Of a DNA stretch of 38,652 nucleotides, positions 28,774 to 36,752 are shown piece after piece. Position 1 is the stretch's first letter; the number at the start of each line of letters is the position of its first letter. The position numbers were made by a program, and so were the translations under genes. Location of the stretch: positions 1 through 38,652 of IMG/VR virus record IMGVR_UViG_3300033388_007451; one strand, written 5' to 3'. The notes beneath the pieces are model-generated. The model did no database searches and was not told the origin of the DNA. It saw nothing but the letters and a program-made list of their open reading frames with translations. The DNA comes from a virus.

Positions 28774-29102
28774 TTTTGTGGATAGTTGGTCAATCTAAAT
28801 CAGGAAAATCTACCTTGGCTCGAAAAATCAGTCAGGGAACTTGGATAGTTTTAGATGGAGATGCGATGAGAAGAAGTATATCAGCAGATTTAGGATTTTC
28901 TAAAGAAGATAGATGGGAGAACAATTTGCGAATAGCTAGGTTATCCAAAGAATTAGACGCTCAAGGATTTGATGTGGTAGTAGCTACAATTTGTCCTTAT
29001 AAAAAACTCCGCCAAGAAGTTAAACGAATTACAGGTTGTAAATTTGTTTATCTCGATGGCGGATTAATAAGAGAAGATTACCCTTATGAAGAACCAAATT
29101 AA
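28770..29102 (+). CDS. cysC: Adenylylsulfate (APS) kinase-like protein
   Basis: The product has 110 residues, shorter than usual CysC (about 170-200). WIVGQSKSGKSTLARKI is Walker A; VLDGDAMRRSISADLGFSKE with DRWENNLRIARLSKELD is the CysC signature (LDGDxxR...DLGFSxxDRxEN), followed by VVVATICPYKKLRQE. The usual lid and C-terminal segment is abbreviated to YLDGGLIREDYPYEEPN. It phosphorylates APS to PAPS, the sulfate donor for the sulfotransferase upstream. Confidence 0.85.
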   Translation: MILWIVGQSKSGKSTLARKISQGTWIVLDGDAMRRSISADLGFSKEDRWENNLRIARLSKELDAQGFDVVVATICPYKKLRQEVKRITGCKFVYLDGGLIREDYPYEEPN

Positions 29103-30105
29103 AATAGGTTTAGTAGCCAGAGCTGACAATTCAGGTCTGGGTACTCTCTCGAGGAGTTTTTATAAAAATTTGCTCATAGACAAAGTTTTAGTTGTTTACA
29201 ATAACGCTTATCCATTTGAACCAGAAATTTATCAGAACCCAATAGTTTGTCAGCACGGAATGGCTCCCTCTTTAGAGGAAATAAAAGAATTTTTGAAAGA
29301 TTTAGATTTAGTGATTACTTTTGAAACTCCTTACAACTGGAATTTGTTTTCTGAAGCCAGAAAAAGAGGAGTGAAAACAGTTTTAATTCCCAATTATGAG
29401 TGGTTACCCCAAACCTTGCCAGTAGTTCCTGATTTATTTCTTTGTCCTTCGAAATTAGATTATGAGGAAGTTAAAAACAACACAGCGACAGTTTCAGAAG
29501 TTAAGTATTTGCCAATGCCGATTGATGATGAGTTAATCCCTTACAAAGTGAGAGAAAAAGCAGAGGTATTTCTCTTTAACAACGGACACGGCGGACATAT
29601 GGGTAGAAATTCAGCTAGAGAATTATTTGAGGCGATTTCCCTTGTAAAGGAAGATGTAAAATTCAAGATTCACTCTCAGGTTTATTTTGATTCAGTAATA
29701 AATGATTCAAGGGTAGAGATTATTTATGGTGAAATTCCTTATGGGGAGTTATTTCAAGAAGGTGATGTTTTCTTGTATCCTCACAAGTTTGACGGTTTAT
29801 CCTTACCGATTCAAGAAGTATTGTTAGCGGGAATGCCAGTAATTTCAACTGATATTTATCCTCACAACGAATACTTACCAAAAGATTGGCTATTTAAACC
29901 AGAAGCAATGACTAAGATTTATGTTAAAAGGCAGATTGATATGGCAATTATAAATCCTGTTAAACTGGCTGAAAAAATAACTGAGTGGTGTCATCGAGAC
30001 ATTAAAAAAGAATCAGAGAAAGCAAGAAAGATTGGTGAGCAGTTTTTATGGAAAAAACTCAAACCAAAATACTTACAAGTTTTCCAATCCTTATGCCAAA
30101 AATAA
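29086..30105 (+). CDS. Glycosyltransferase, GT4-like
   Basis: The product has 339 residues. The second domain has the GT4 signature FDGLSLPIQEVLLAGMPVIS (E-x7-E type) and a typical ending. A N-terminal segment ARADNSGLGTLSRSF contacts the acceptor. It likely adds the second sugar of the phage-encoded glycan. Overlaps the kinase by 17 bases. Confidence 0.85.
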   Translation: MKNQIKIGLVARADNSGLGTLSRSFYKNLLIDKVLVVYNNAYPFEPEIYQNPIVCQHGMAPSLEEIKEFLKDLDLVITFETPYNWNLFSEARKRGVKTVLIPNYEWLPQTLPVVPDLFLCPSKLDYEEVKNNTATVSEVKYLPMPIDDELIPYKVREKAEVFLFNNGHGGHMGRNSARELFEAISLVKEDVKFKIHSQVYFDSVINDSRVEIIYGEIPYGELFQEGDVFLYPHKFDGLSLPIQEVLLAGMPVISTDIYPHNEYLPKDWLFKPEAMTKIYVKRQIDMAIINPVKLAEKITEWCHRDIKKESEKARKIGEQFLWKKLKPKYLQVFQSLCQK

Positions 30106-31040
30106 AAAACATAGTAGTTATTGGTGGAGCAGGATTTATAGGTTCGCATATTGTAGATAAATTAGTGAGTCAAGGACACAATGTTCTGGTTTTAGACAAT
30201 TTCAGTTCGGGTTCTTTAAAAAATATAAACAAAAAAGCAGAGTGGCTGGAGTTTGATATTAGAAGCAGTCCTGAAAGTTTGGCACAGATTTTAAAGAATG
30301 CGTGGATTGACGAAGTCTACCATTTAGCAGCAGAACCTTATATCCCAGAGTGTTATGAGAGACCAAAAGAATTCTTTGAAGTAAATGCGGTGGGAACAAT
30401 GAATGTTTTGCTAGCTTGTAAAATGGCAGGAGTAAAAAGAGTTCTCTATTGGTCATCAAGTGAGGTTTATGGAACTCAGGAAGGATTGATTTCCGAACAA
30501 ACCCCAACAAATCCTCAATCCACTTATGCGGTCTCAAAATTGGCGGCAGATAGATTATGTTTTACCCTTTACAAAGAGCAGAAAATTCCAGTAATTATTT
30601 TGAGGCAGTTTAACTCTTATGGCGAGAGAGAAACCCACGAATATGTTATCCCTGAAATTATTTCTCAGTTAGCAAAGTCTAACACCGTTAGATTGGGCAA
30701 CATAAAAGCTAAAAGAGATTTCATTTATGTAGGAGATGCGGCTGAAATAGCGGTTGAGTTAATGGAAAAAGGTAAGGCGGGAGAGGTATATAATTTAGGT
30801 TCTGGCAGTTGTTATTCAATAGAGGAAATTGCTTACAAAATAGGGGAAATTATGGGAAAAGAAATAAAGATAGAAATTGACAAAAAGAAATTGAGACCTT
30901 TTGATGTGGAAAAATTGCAGGCGGACAATTCAAAAATTTACAAAGTTGTTTCTAAAAAGCCGACTACTTCCTTTGAGGAAGGACTTAAAAAAACAATTGA
31001 TTGGTTCTATGAAAACGGGCAGAAGTGGGGATTTGAATAA
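30093..31040 (+). CDS. NAD-dependent sugar epimerase/dehydratase
   Basis: The product has 315 residues from ATG 30093; a 5' extension to 30048 overlaps the upstream gene and lies before the Rossmann start, so it is rejected. IVVIGGAGFIGSHIVDKL binds NAD. YWSSSEVYGTQEG and STYAVSKLAADR supply the S-Y-K triad. LRQFNSYGE and DFIYVGDAAEIAV are substrate motifs. An extended SDR such as UDP-glucose 4-epimerase or a related 4,6-dehydratase. Confidence 0.9.
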   Translation: MPKIKNIVVIGGAGFIGSHIVDKLVSQGHNVLVLDNFSSGSLKNINKKAEWLEFDIRSSPESLAQILKNAWIDEVYHLAAEPYIPECYERPKEFFEVNAVGTMNVLLACKMAGVKRVLYWSSSEVYGTQEGLISEQTPTNPQSTYAVSKLAADRLCFTLYKEQKIPVIILRQFNSYGERETHEYVIPEIISQLAKSNTVRLGNIKAKRDFIYVGDAAEIAVELMEKGKAGEVYNLGSGSCYSIEEIAYKIGEIMGKEIKIEIDKKKLRPFDVEKLQADNSKIYKVVSKKPTTSFEEGLKKTIDWFYENGQKWGFE

Positions 31041-31464
31041 AATTGTAGCAGTTTCAGGATACTTTGCACCACTTCATAGGGGACATTTAAATTATTTTAA
31101 AGAAGCGAAAAAGTTAGGAGATTTGTTGGTAGTTATTGTTAATAATGATTATCAATTAGCGAGATTTAAAAATAGAAAATATCCGATTGAAGACAGAATT
31201 GAAGTTATAAAAGAATTGAGGTGTGTAGATAGGGTCATGGAAAGTATTGATAAAGATAGTAGTGTTTGTAGAACCTTGGAAAGATTAAAACCCGACATCT
31301 TTGCTAATGGTGGCGATAGAACAGAGAAAAATATTCCTGAGGTTGAAGTCTGTGAGAAATTGGGGATAAAAATGGTTTTTGGGGTTGGAGGAGAAAAAAT
31401 TCAATCTTCAACTAATCTTTTGAAAAATTATGAAAATTCCAGTTTGTCGTCCTTCAATAACTAA
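31009..31464 (+). CDS. Cytidylyltransferase-like sugar nucleotidyltransferase
   Basis: The product has 151 residues from ATG 31009, overlapping the epimerase; a TTG at 31033 is possible. IVAVSGYFAPLHRGHLNYFK has the HxGH signature, YPIEDRIEVIKELRCVD is typical of RfaE2/TagD-like cytidylyltransferases, and FANGGDRTEKNIPEVEVCEK is the usual substrate segment. It makes a CDP- or ADP-activated sugar or polyol. Overlaps the aminotransferase by 35 bases. Confidence 0.85.
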   Translation: MKTGRSGDLNKIVAVSGYFAPLHRGHLNYFKEAKKLGDLLVVIVNNDYQLARFKNRKYPIEDRIEVIKELRCVDRVMESIDKDSSVCRTLERLKPDIFANGGDRTEKNIPEVEVCEKLGIKMVFGVGGEKIQSSTNLLKNYENSSLSSFNN

Positions 31465-32524
31465 AACTGAAAAAAGGTGGGTTAAAAAAGCACTGAAAGA
31501 AAACAGGATTTCTTCTACCGGAGGATTGGTAGAGTTGTTTGAGGAGAGATTTGCCAAAAAAGTAAATCGTAAGTATTGCGTGGCGGTTAATTCTGGGGGT
31601 TCAGCATTATTTCTAACCTTATGGGCTTTGGGAATAAGAAAAGGAGATGAAGTGATAGTTCCCGATTTTACAATGGTAGCTACCCCTAACGCTGTCAGCC
31701 AGTGCGGAGCGAAACCAGTTTTTGTGGACGCAGAATACGATACTGGGAATATAGAAGTTTCAAAAATTGAGGAAAAAATTACCAAAAAGACGAAAGCAAT
31801 TATCCCAGTTCATATTTACGGACATCCCTGCGATTTGGATAAAATTTTCCGTATTGCTAGCAAGTATAAAATACAGGTTATTGAAGATGCTGCCGAAGCC
31901 CACGGAGCACTTTACAAAGGAAAGCCAATAGGTTCTTTTGGGAAAGCAAGTTGTTTCTCTTTTTATGCCAACAAAATTATAACTTGCGGGGAGGGGGGAG
32001 CGATTTGCACTGATGATAAATCTTTGGCTGAGGAATTGAGAGAGTTGCGAGCTTACTATTTCTCACCCGTTAGACATTTTGACCATAAAAAAATTGCTTG
32101 GAACTTGAGAATGTCATCTTTAGAAGCAGCAGTGGGATTAGGACAACTGGAAAGATTTGAGGAGCTTGTTTCCAAAAGACAAATGAATGTTGGTTATTAC
32201 TCCCGAAACTTAAAAGAGTTGGAAGAAAAAGGATTTTTAGAGAGACCAATAAAGAAAGATTACGCTGAACCTGTTTATTGGATGTACTGGATAAAAGTCA
32301 AAAAAAGAGACCAGTTAATGAAGTTTTTGGAAAAAAAAGGAATTGAGACCAGAACAGGATTTTTCCCAATGCACTGGCAAAAACCTTATAAAAAACCTTA
32401 CAAAAAATATCCAGTGGCAAATAAATTAGGAAAGAATTCTCTTTATTTGCCTTCAGGTTCAGATTTAACAAATAAAGAAAAAGATTATGTTATTGAAAAA
32501 ATTAAAGAGTTCTACCAAGTGTAA
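31430..32524 (+). CDS. DegT/DnrJ/EryC1 sugar aminotransferase (perosamine-synthase-like)
   Basis: The product has 364 residues, full length. It starts MKIPVCRPSITKTEKRWVKK; SSTGGLVELFEERFAKKVNR and VAVNSGGSALFLTLWALGIR bind PLP phosphate. IEDAAEAHGALYKGKPIGSF has the Asp and His around PLP. FSFYANKIITCGEGGAICTD holds the catalytic lysine. HIYGHPCDLD is close to GDP-perosamine synthases. It converts a 4-keto nucleotide sugar to a 4-amino sugar, which fits the GNAT and epimerase. Confidence 0.9.
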   Translation: MKIPVCRPSITKTEKRWVKKALKENRISSTGGLVELFEERFAKKVNRKYCVAVNSGGSALFLTLWALGIRKGDEVIVPDFTMVATPNAVSQCGAKPVFVDAEYDTGNIEVSKIEEKITKKTKAIIPVHIYGHPCDLDKIFRIASKYKIQVIEDAAEAHGALYKGKPIGSFGKASCFSFYANKIITCGEGGAICTDDKSLAEELRELRAYYFSPVRHFDHKKIAWNLRMSSLEAAVGLGQLERFEELVSKRQMNVGYYSRNLKELEEKGFLERPIKKDYAEPVYWMYWIKVKKRDQLMKFLEKKGIETRTGFFPMHWQKPYKKPYKKYPVANKLGKNSLYLPSGSDLTNKEKDYVIEKIKEFYQV

Positions 32525-33188
32525 TTCGGTAATTATTGGAGCAGGTGAGGTTGGTCGAGCATTGTTTTTCTCTTTAATAACCCATTATCAGGTCTTCTGT
32601 TTTGATAAAAAATATCAACCTTGTAAAGCTACCTATTTACATATTTGCTTTCCTTATTCCAAAGATTTTGTCAGGGAAGTTAAAAAATACCAGCGAATTT
32701 ACAAACCCAAATATACTATTGTGCACTCAACCGTGCCAGTGGGAACTTCCAGAAAGTGTGGAGCAATCCACTCACCAGTAAGAGGAATTCACCCATTCTT
32801 ACAAGAGGGATTAAAAACCTTTATTAAGTATTTAGGGGGAGAGAAAGCAAGCGAGGTGGCTGACTATTTCCGAAGAGCAGGATTTAGAGTTTATCTCTTT
32901 GATAAACCAGAAACCACCGAGTTAATGAAAATTCTTTCAACAACCTTTTATGGAACTTGTATAGAATTTACCAAAGAAGTTAAGAGATTGTGCCAGAAAT
33001 ACAAAGTTCCTTTTGAAGCTTGGACGATTTGGACAAAAGATTACAACGAAGGATACAAAAAACTTGGTTTTCCCGAATTCCAGAGACCAAATCTTGTGCC
33101 AATAATGAAAAAAACTGGCGGACATTGTGTCAGACCGAATTATCAACTTCTCAAGTCGAAATTTACTAACTTTCTTAAAAAATTATGA
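32487..33188 (+). CDS. Compact UDP/GDP-sugar dehydrogenase-like protein
   Basis: The product has 233 residues. SVIIGAGEVGRALFFSLI is the NAD fold. IVHSTVPVGTSRK and ETTELMKILSTTFYGTCIEF match nucleotide-sugar dehydrogenases (STVPxGT, ETAELxK). KKTGGHCVRPNYQLL near the C-terminus holds the catalytic Cys of the GGHC motif. The C-terminal nucleotide-binding domain of the usual 400-450-residue enzyme is absent and the N-terminal domain is short. It may oxidise a sugar to an acid. Overlaps both neighbours. Confidence 0.75.
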   Translation: MLLKKLKSSTKCNSVIIGAGEVGRALFFSLITHYQVFCFDKKYQPCKATYLHICFPYSKDFVREVKKYQRIYKPKYTIVHSTVPVGTSRKCGAIHSPVRGIHPFLQEGLKTFIKYLGGEKASEVADYFRRAGFRVYLFDKPETTELMKILSTTFYGTCIEFTKEVKRLCQKYKVPFEAWTIWTKDYNEGYKKLGFPEFQRPNLVPIMKKTGGHCVRPNYQLLKSKFTNFLKKL

Positions 33189-33910
33189 GATATAACGATA
33201 CCTCAACCAGACAAGGAATAATTCAAGAAATTGAAGGTCTTTTGGCTATGAGCGATGGAGAGATTTCGGGAGATACTTCTAAACTGAAAAATTTTACCAG
33301 AAGGGTAAACAGAAGATACTCAGAGATTGACCATATCATTTTTTCAGCTCACGGGACTTGGGAATACGATGATTCCAACAAAACTACCTTACCAATAGCA
33401 ACCGCTGACATTGTCAATGAGCAACAGGACTATGAATTGCCCGATGAAGCTTTACAGGTTGACAGAATTGAGATTAAAGACACCAACGGAGAGTGGGCAA
33501 AACTGATACCTATGGACAAAAGTATGGTTAGGGACGCTTTGACTGAGTTTTACAAAACCGCAGGTATCCCCAAATACTATGATTTGGCTGGTCGCTCAAT
33601 AATTTTATACCCCAAACCAGATACTTCCCGGTGCGGAGTTTCAGGAGCTTTAAAAGCTTATTTCACCAGAAGTTCTACTGCTTTTGATTACACTGATACC
33701 TCTACTGAGCCAGGATTTGCCAAACCCTTCCATTATTTGTTAGCAGTTGGAGCAGCTCTTGATTACGCTATCAGTTATGAGGAGTGGAATAAAGCCAATC
33801 AATTGAGAGCTGAATGGAACAAAGGAATTGAGGCTCTGAAAAGTTTTTATGGTTTGAGACACCGAGAAATGCGTCCTCGTATTATTCCTTATGAGCAATC
33901 TTCCATCTAA
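33185..33910 (+). CDS. Head-tail connector (adaptor) protein
   Basis: The product has 241 residues. It is helical at both ends, with GRSIILYPKPDTS and LPDEALQVDRIEIKDTNGEW in the middle, the usual make-up of phage connectors that dock on the portal, and a final LRHREMRPRIIPY. It resumes the structural operon right after the sugar cassette. The assignment rests on that composition and on position; no close family named. Confidence 0.7.
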   Translation: MRYNDTSTRQGIIQEIEGLLAMSDGEISGDTSKLKNFTRRVNRRYSEIDHIIFSAHGTWEYDDSNKTTLPIATADIVNEQQDYELPDEALQVDRIEIKDTNGEWAKLIPMDKSMVRDALTEFYKTAGIPKYYDLAGRSIILYPKPDTSRCGVSGALKAYFTRSSTAFDYTDTSTEPGFAKPFHYLLAVGAALDYAISYEEWNKANQLRAEWNKGIEALKSFYGLRHREMRPRIIPYEQSSI

Positions 33911-33933
33911 AACAGTTCAGAACTTCATAATTT

Positions 33934-34617
33934 ATGGATAAAGCAAAGACTATTTACTTAAGTATACTTAATCAGGGCTGGATAAGGGCTGAGTTGATGT
34001 TTTTGGTAACCAAATGGGTAAGAGAAAGTCCTTATAATCTTTATCTCTCTTTACCTGCAAAAAAACCAATTCAGCACAACCGAAATGAAATTGTAAAGAA
34101 ATTTTTAGAAACCGATTTTGATTATTTGGTAATGCTTGACTGTGATATTATTCCCCCTTTGAATTTTCTAAGCTTGGTTGACTTTGATAAAGATATTATT
34201 GGCGGTTTGTGTTTTGCTTGTAAAAACAGGCAAGGGAGAGACATAATTTTACCTTTGGCTTTGGAGAAAAAACCCTCAGAAAGAAAAGATGTTGACTGGA
34301 AATACAAACCATTGAAACTTAATGGAAATGAAGGTCTGATAGAAGTTGATGCGGTTGGGACGGGAGCAATTATTATTGCTCGGAGAGTATTGGAGCACCC
34401 GAAAATGAAACCTGCTTTCATTGATTATTACGATGAAAATGGTTTGAGAATTGAAGGACTTGACCTTTCATTTTGCCGGAGGGCAAAAGAGGCAGGGTTT
34501 AAGGTTTATACCCACACAGATTTTCCTTGTTCACATTGGACACCTATGGATTTAATGCAAATTTATTCTGATGAAATCAAAAAGGGAGAGATAAAGGTCG
34601 CTAATAACAACCAATAA
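33934..34617 (+). CDS. Glycosyltransferase, GT-A type
   Basis: The product has 227 residues. FDYLVMLDCDIIPPLNFLSL holds the DxD metal-binding motif, and IEVDAVGTGAIIIARRVLEH followed by GLDLSFCRRAKEAGFKVYTH is the common second half (with the ED-like acid) of GT2-type phage transferases. It stands alone between connector and tail genes, away from the main cassette. Such genes often glycosylate virion or host surface components. Confidence 0.8.
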   Translation: MDKAKTIYLSILNQGWIRAELMFLVTKWVRESPYNLYLSLPAKKPIQHNRNEIVKKFLETDFDYLVMLDCDIIPPLNFLSLVDFDKDIIGGLCFACKNRQGRDIILPLALEKKPSERKDVDWKYKPLKLNGNEGLIEVDAVGTGAIIIARRVLEHPKMKPAFIDYYDENGLRIEGLDLSFCRRAKEAGFKVYTHTDFPCSHWTPMDLMQIYSDEIKKGEIKVANNNQ

Positions 34618-34623
34618 AAAACA

Positions 34624-35094
34624 ATGAAACTACAAGGAGCAATAACATTAAAAGGTAAATTCATTATTCGCCATTTTAGAAATGGACAGCTTTTGAGTGA
34701 GGAAGAGATTGATAATACTGTTACCAACGCTGGGAAGGCAGAAGTAGCTGGCTTGATAAACGAGGTGACTTCTGGAGGTTTCAAATGGTTAGCAGTTGGT
34801 TCTTCTTCAACTGCAGCTTCAGCCTCTGATACTGGTTTAGCTTCTGAGATTACCGCCAACGGTTTAGGAAGAGCAGCGGCTACTTGCTCGAGGGTTACAA
34901 CTACGGTAACCAACGATACTGCTCAATTGGTTCACACCTGGACAGCTACTGGAACCCAAACTGTAAAAGAAGCAGGATTGTTTGACACCTCCACTGCTAA
35001 TCAAGGAAATATGCTGGCAAGACAGACATTTTCTGCAAAGAATATGGAGAACAATGATACTCTTGAACTGACTTATAAGGTGAAGTGCGCATAA
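34624..35094 (+). CDS. Tail or virion decoration protein
   Basis: The product has 156 residues, beta-rich, Thr/Ser/Ala-rich: ITLKGKFIIRHFRNGQLLSE, NAGKAEVAGLINEVTSGGFK, WLAVGSSSTAASASDTGLAS, EAGLFDTSTANQGNMLARQT. This is a widespread phage structural module of unknown exact place, usually near tail fibres. Starts six bases after the transferase. Confidence 0.75.
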   Translation: MKLQGAITLKGKFIIRHFRNGQLLSEEEIDNTVTNAGKAEVAGLINEVTSGGFKWLAVGSSSTAASASDTGLASEITANGLGRAAATCSRVTTTVTNDTAQLVHTWTATGTQTVKEAGLFDTSTANQGNMLARQTFSAKNMENNDTLELTYKVKCA

Positions 35095-35099
35095 TTAAA

Positions 35100-35195
35100 A
35101 TGAGGTTTCAACAAACCTGGCATAAAGAGGTTATAGTTGCAATTCCTTGGATGGTAGCAGTTTTGGTGTTGCTGGTTTTAATCTACTTAAAATAA
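35100..35195 (+). CDS. Single-helix peptide
   Basis: The product has 31 residues: MRFQQTWHKEVIVAI then a membrane helix (PWMVAVLVLLVLIYLK). It fits exactly between two structural genes. Very short, so its reality rests on the fit and hydrophobicity. Confidence 0.45.
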   Translation: MRFQQTWHKEVIVAIPWMVAVLVLLVLIYLK

Positions 35196-35196
35196 T

Positions 35197-36750
35197 ATGG
35201 CTTGGCTTTCTGGATACAATACAAGACGAAAAATAACAATAGACCACACCAAGATAGATTCTGACCTAACCGATTTTCCAGTCCTTGTAAAACTTACAAG
35301 TTCTAATTTTGATTTCTCGAAAGCAAACTCAGATGGATATGATATTAGATTTACAGAAGATGATGGCACCACCCTATTAAAATACGAAAGAGAAAGGCAC
35401 GATTCTGCTAATCAGATAGCGGAATACTGGGTAAAAATTCCCTCGGTTTCAAGTTCAGCAGATACGGAGTTTTATATTTACTACCGAACGACAGACACCG
35501 CTGATGGGGCTGACCCGACTAATGTTTGGGATAGCAATTATGAGTTGGTTACCCATATGAAAGATGACCCAGATACTTCTCATGTGGCTGATAGCACTGC
35601 TAATAATAATGATGGGACAAAAAAAGCAGCTAATGAACCGATAGAAGCAGATGGGAAGATAGCAAAAGCACAGGATTTCGATGGTAGTAATGATTATATT
35701 AGTTGTGGAACTGATATAGGATTGACCCGATGGACTCTTGAAGCTTGGATAAAAAAGACAGGGGCCTTTAATTGGGATGCAATCATTACCAAAAGACCAA
35801 CTACAAATTCGGATATGAATTATTATTTCCAGTTAGGGGATGAATCTGCAACTTTTAAAAATGAAATTGGTGGTGGATTTTATGATGGTGATTGGAGGAA
35901 TGTTTGGACAGATACAGACCCAATAGCATTAGATACTTACTATTATGTAGTTCTTACTTTTGATGGAACATATCTAAAGATTTATGTAGATGGAGTTTTA
36001 AAGAAAACTTCTTCCGACCTTTCTGCATATACTCCGAATTCAGCAAGCACTACACCCGTAAGAATCGGAGCCGAAAAAGACGGTCCATCTGATTTTTTTA
36101 ACGGTATCATTGATGAAGCCAGAATATCAGATATAGCTCGTTCTGCTTCTTGGTTAAAAGCTACTTACAATTCTGGAAATGATACTTTGGTAAGTTATGG
36201 GAGTGAGGAACACGGTTATTTAGAAACCCTAACAGAAACTCTTGGTTTAACTGATACTCTTCAAAAAACAACAATTTTTTCTAAAGTATTAACAGAAAAT
36301 CTCAGTTTGTCTGACACCATTCAAAAAGTAACGAGATTTTCGAAAACATTAACAGAGGATTTAACACTGACAGATGTTGTAACAGTACTTAAGAAATTTA
36401 TTGTTAATTTGATAGAGACGCTGAATTTGTCTGACGCATTAGACAAGCTCACAAATTTTAAAAAAACAATTTCTGAGACCCTTAATTTGTCTGATACGGT
36501 TTCAATAATTAAAAAGTTCTTTGTTAGTTTATCAGAAACCTTACACTTATCAGACGCAGTTTCTCGGGTTACCAAGTTCAAAAAAACAATTATTGAAACC
36601 TTACATTTATCAGATATTGTCAGTATTGCTGGTGGCTGGTTCAAACAAATAAAACATACAACTTCTTGGAGCAAACAAACTAAACACTCCACAGCTTGGA
36701 CAAAACTAACCAAACACTCAACTTCTTGGACTAATCAAACTAAACACTAA
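35197..36750 (+). CDS. Receptor-binding tail protein: DUF2341, LamG and repeats
   Basis: The product has 517 residues. Residues 1-95 are a DUF2341 domain (GYNTRRKITIDHTKIDSDLT). Residues about 150-330 are a concanavalin/LamG lectin domain (AQDFDGSNDYISCGTDIGLT, then DGVLKKTSSDLS and FFNGIIDEARISD). Residues 345-484 are seven 20-residue repeats of the type LSETLxLSDTVSxxxKFxKT. The last part has three 10-residue repeats (KHSTSWTNQT). Such carbohydrate-binding domains on a repeat stalk suit a host-recognition fibre. Confidence 0.8.
   Translation: MAWLSGYNTRRKITIDHTKIDSDLTDFPVLVKLTSSNFDFSKANSDGYDIRFTEDDGTTLLKYERERHDSANQIAEYWVKIPSVSSSADTEFYIYYRTTDTADGADPTNVWDSNYELVTHMKDDPDTSHVADSTANNNDGTKKAANEPIEADGKIAKAQDFDGSNDYISCGTDIGLTRWTLEAWIKKTGAFNWDAIITKRPTTNSDMNYYFQLGDESATFKNEIGGGFYDGDWRNVWTDTDPIALDTYYYVVLTFDGTYLKIYVDGVLKKTSSDLSAYTPNSASTTPVRIGAEKDGPSDFFNGIIDEARISDIARSASWLKATYNSGNDTLVSYGSEEHGYLETLTETLGLTDTLQKTTIFSKVLTENLSLSDTIQKVTRFSKTLTEDLTLTDVVTVLKKFIVNLIETLNLSDALDKLTNFKKTISETLNLSDTVSIIKKFFVSLSETLHLSDAVSRVTKFKKTIIETLHLSDIVSIAGGWFKQIKHTTSWSKQTKHSTAWTKLTKHSTSWTNQTKH
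36229..36648 (+). repeat. Seven 60-bp coding repeats in the adhesin
   Basis: In-frame repeats of 20 codons, consensus (L/I)(T/S)ETL-x-LSD-x-V-x6-F-x-K-T. They diverge at the DNA level but keep period and hydrophobic pattern, so they are maintained as protein structure. Three 10-codon repeats of KHSTSWTKxT type follow to the stop. Confidence 0.8.
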
Positions 36751-36752
36751 AT

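Noticed and set aside
34563-34913. Leftward frame over the tail decoration gene
   Set aside because: Antisense shadow of an Ala/Thr-rich coding sequence; no start signals.
36321-36713. Leftward frame over the adhesin repeats
   Set aside because: Mirror of the 60-bp coding repeats, no promoter or ribosome site.
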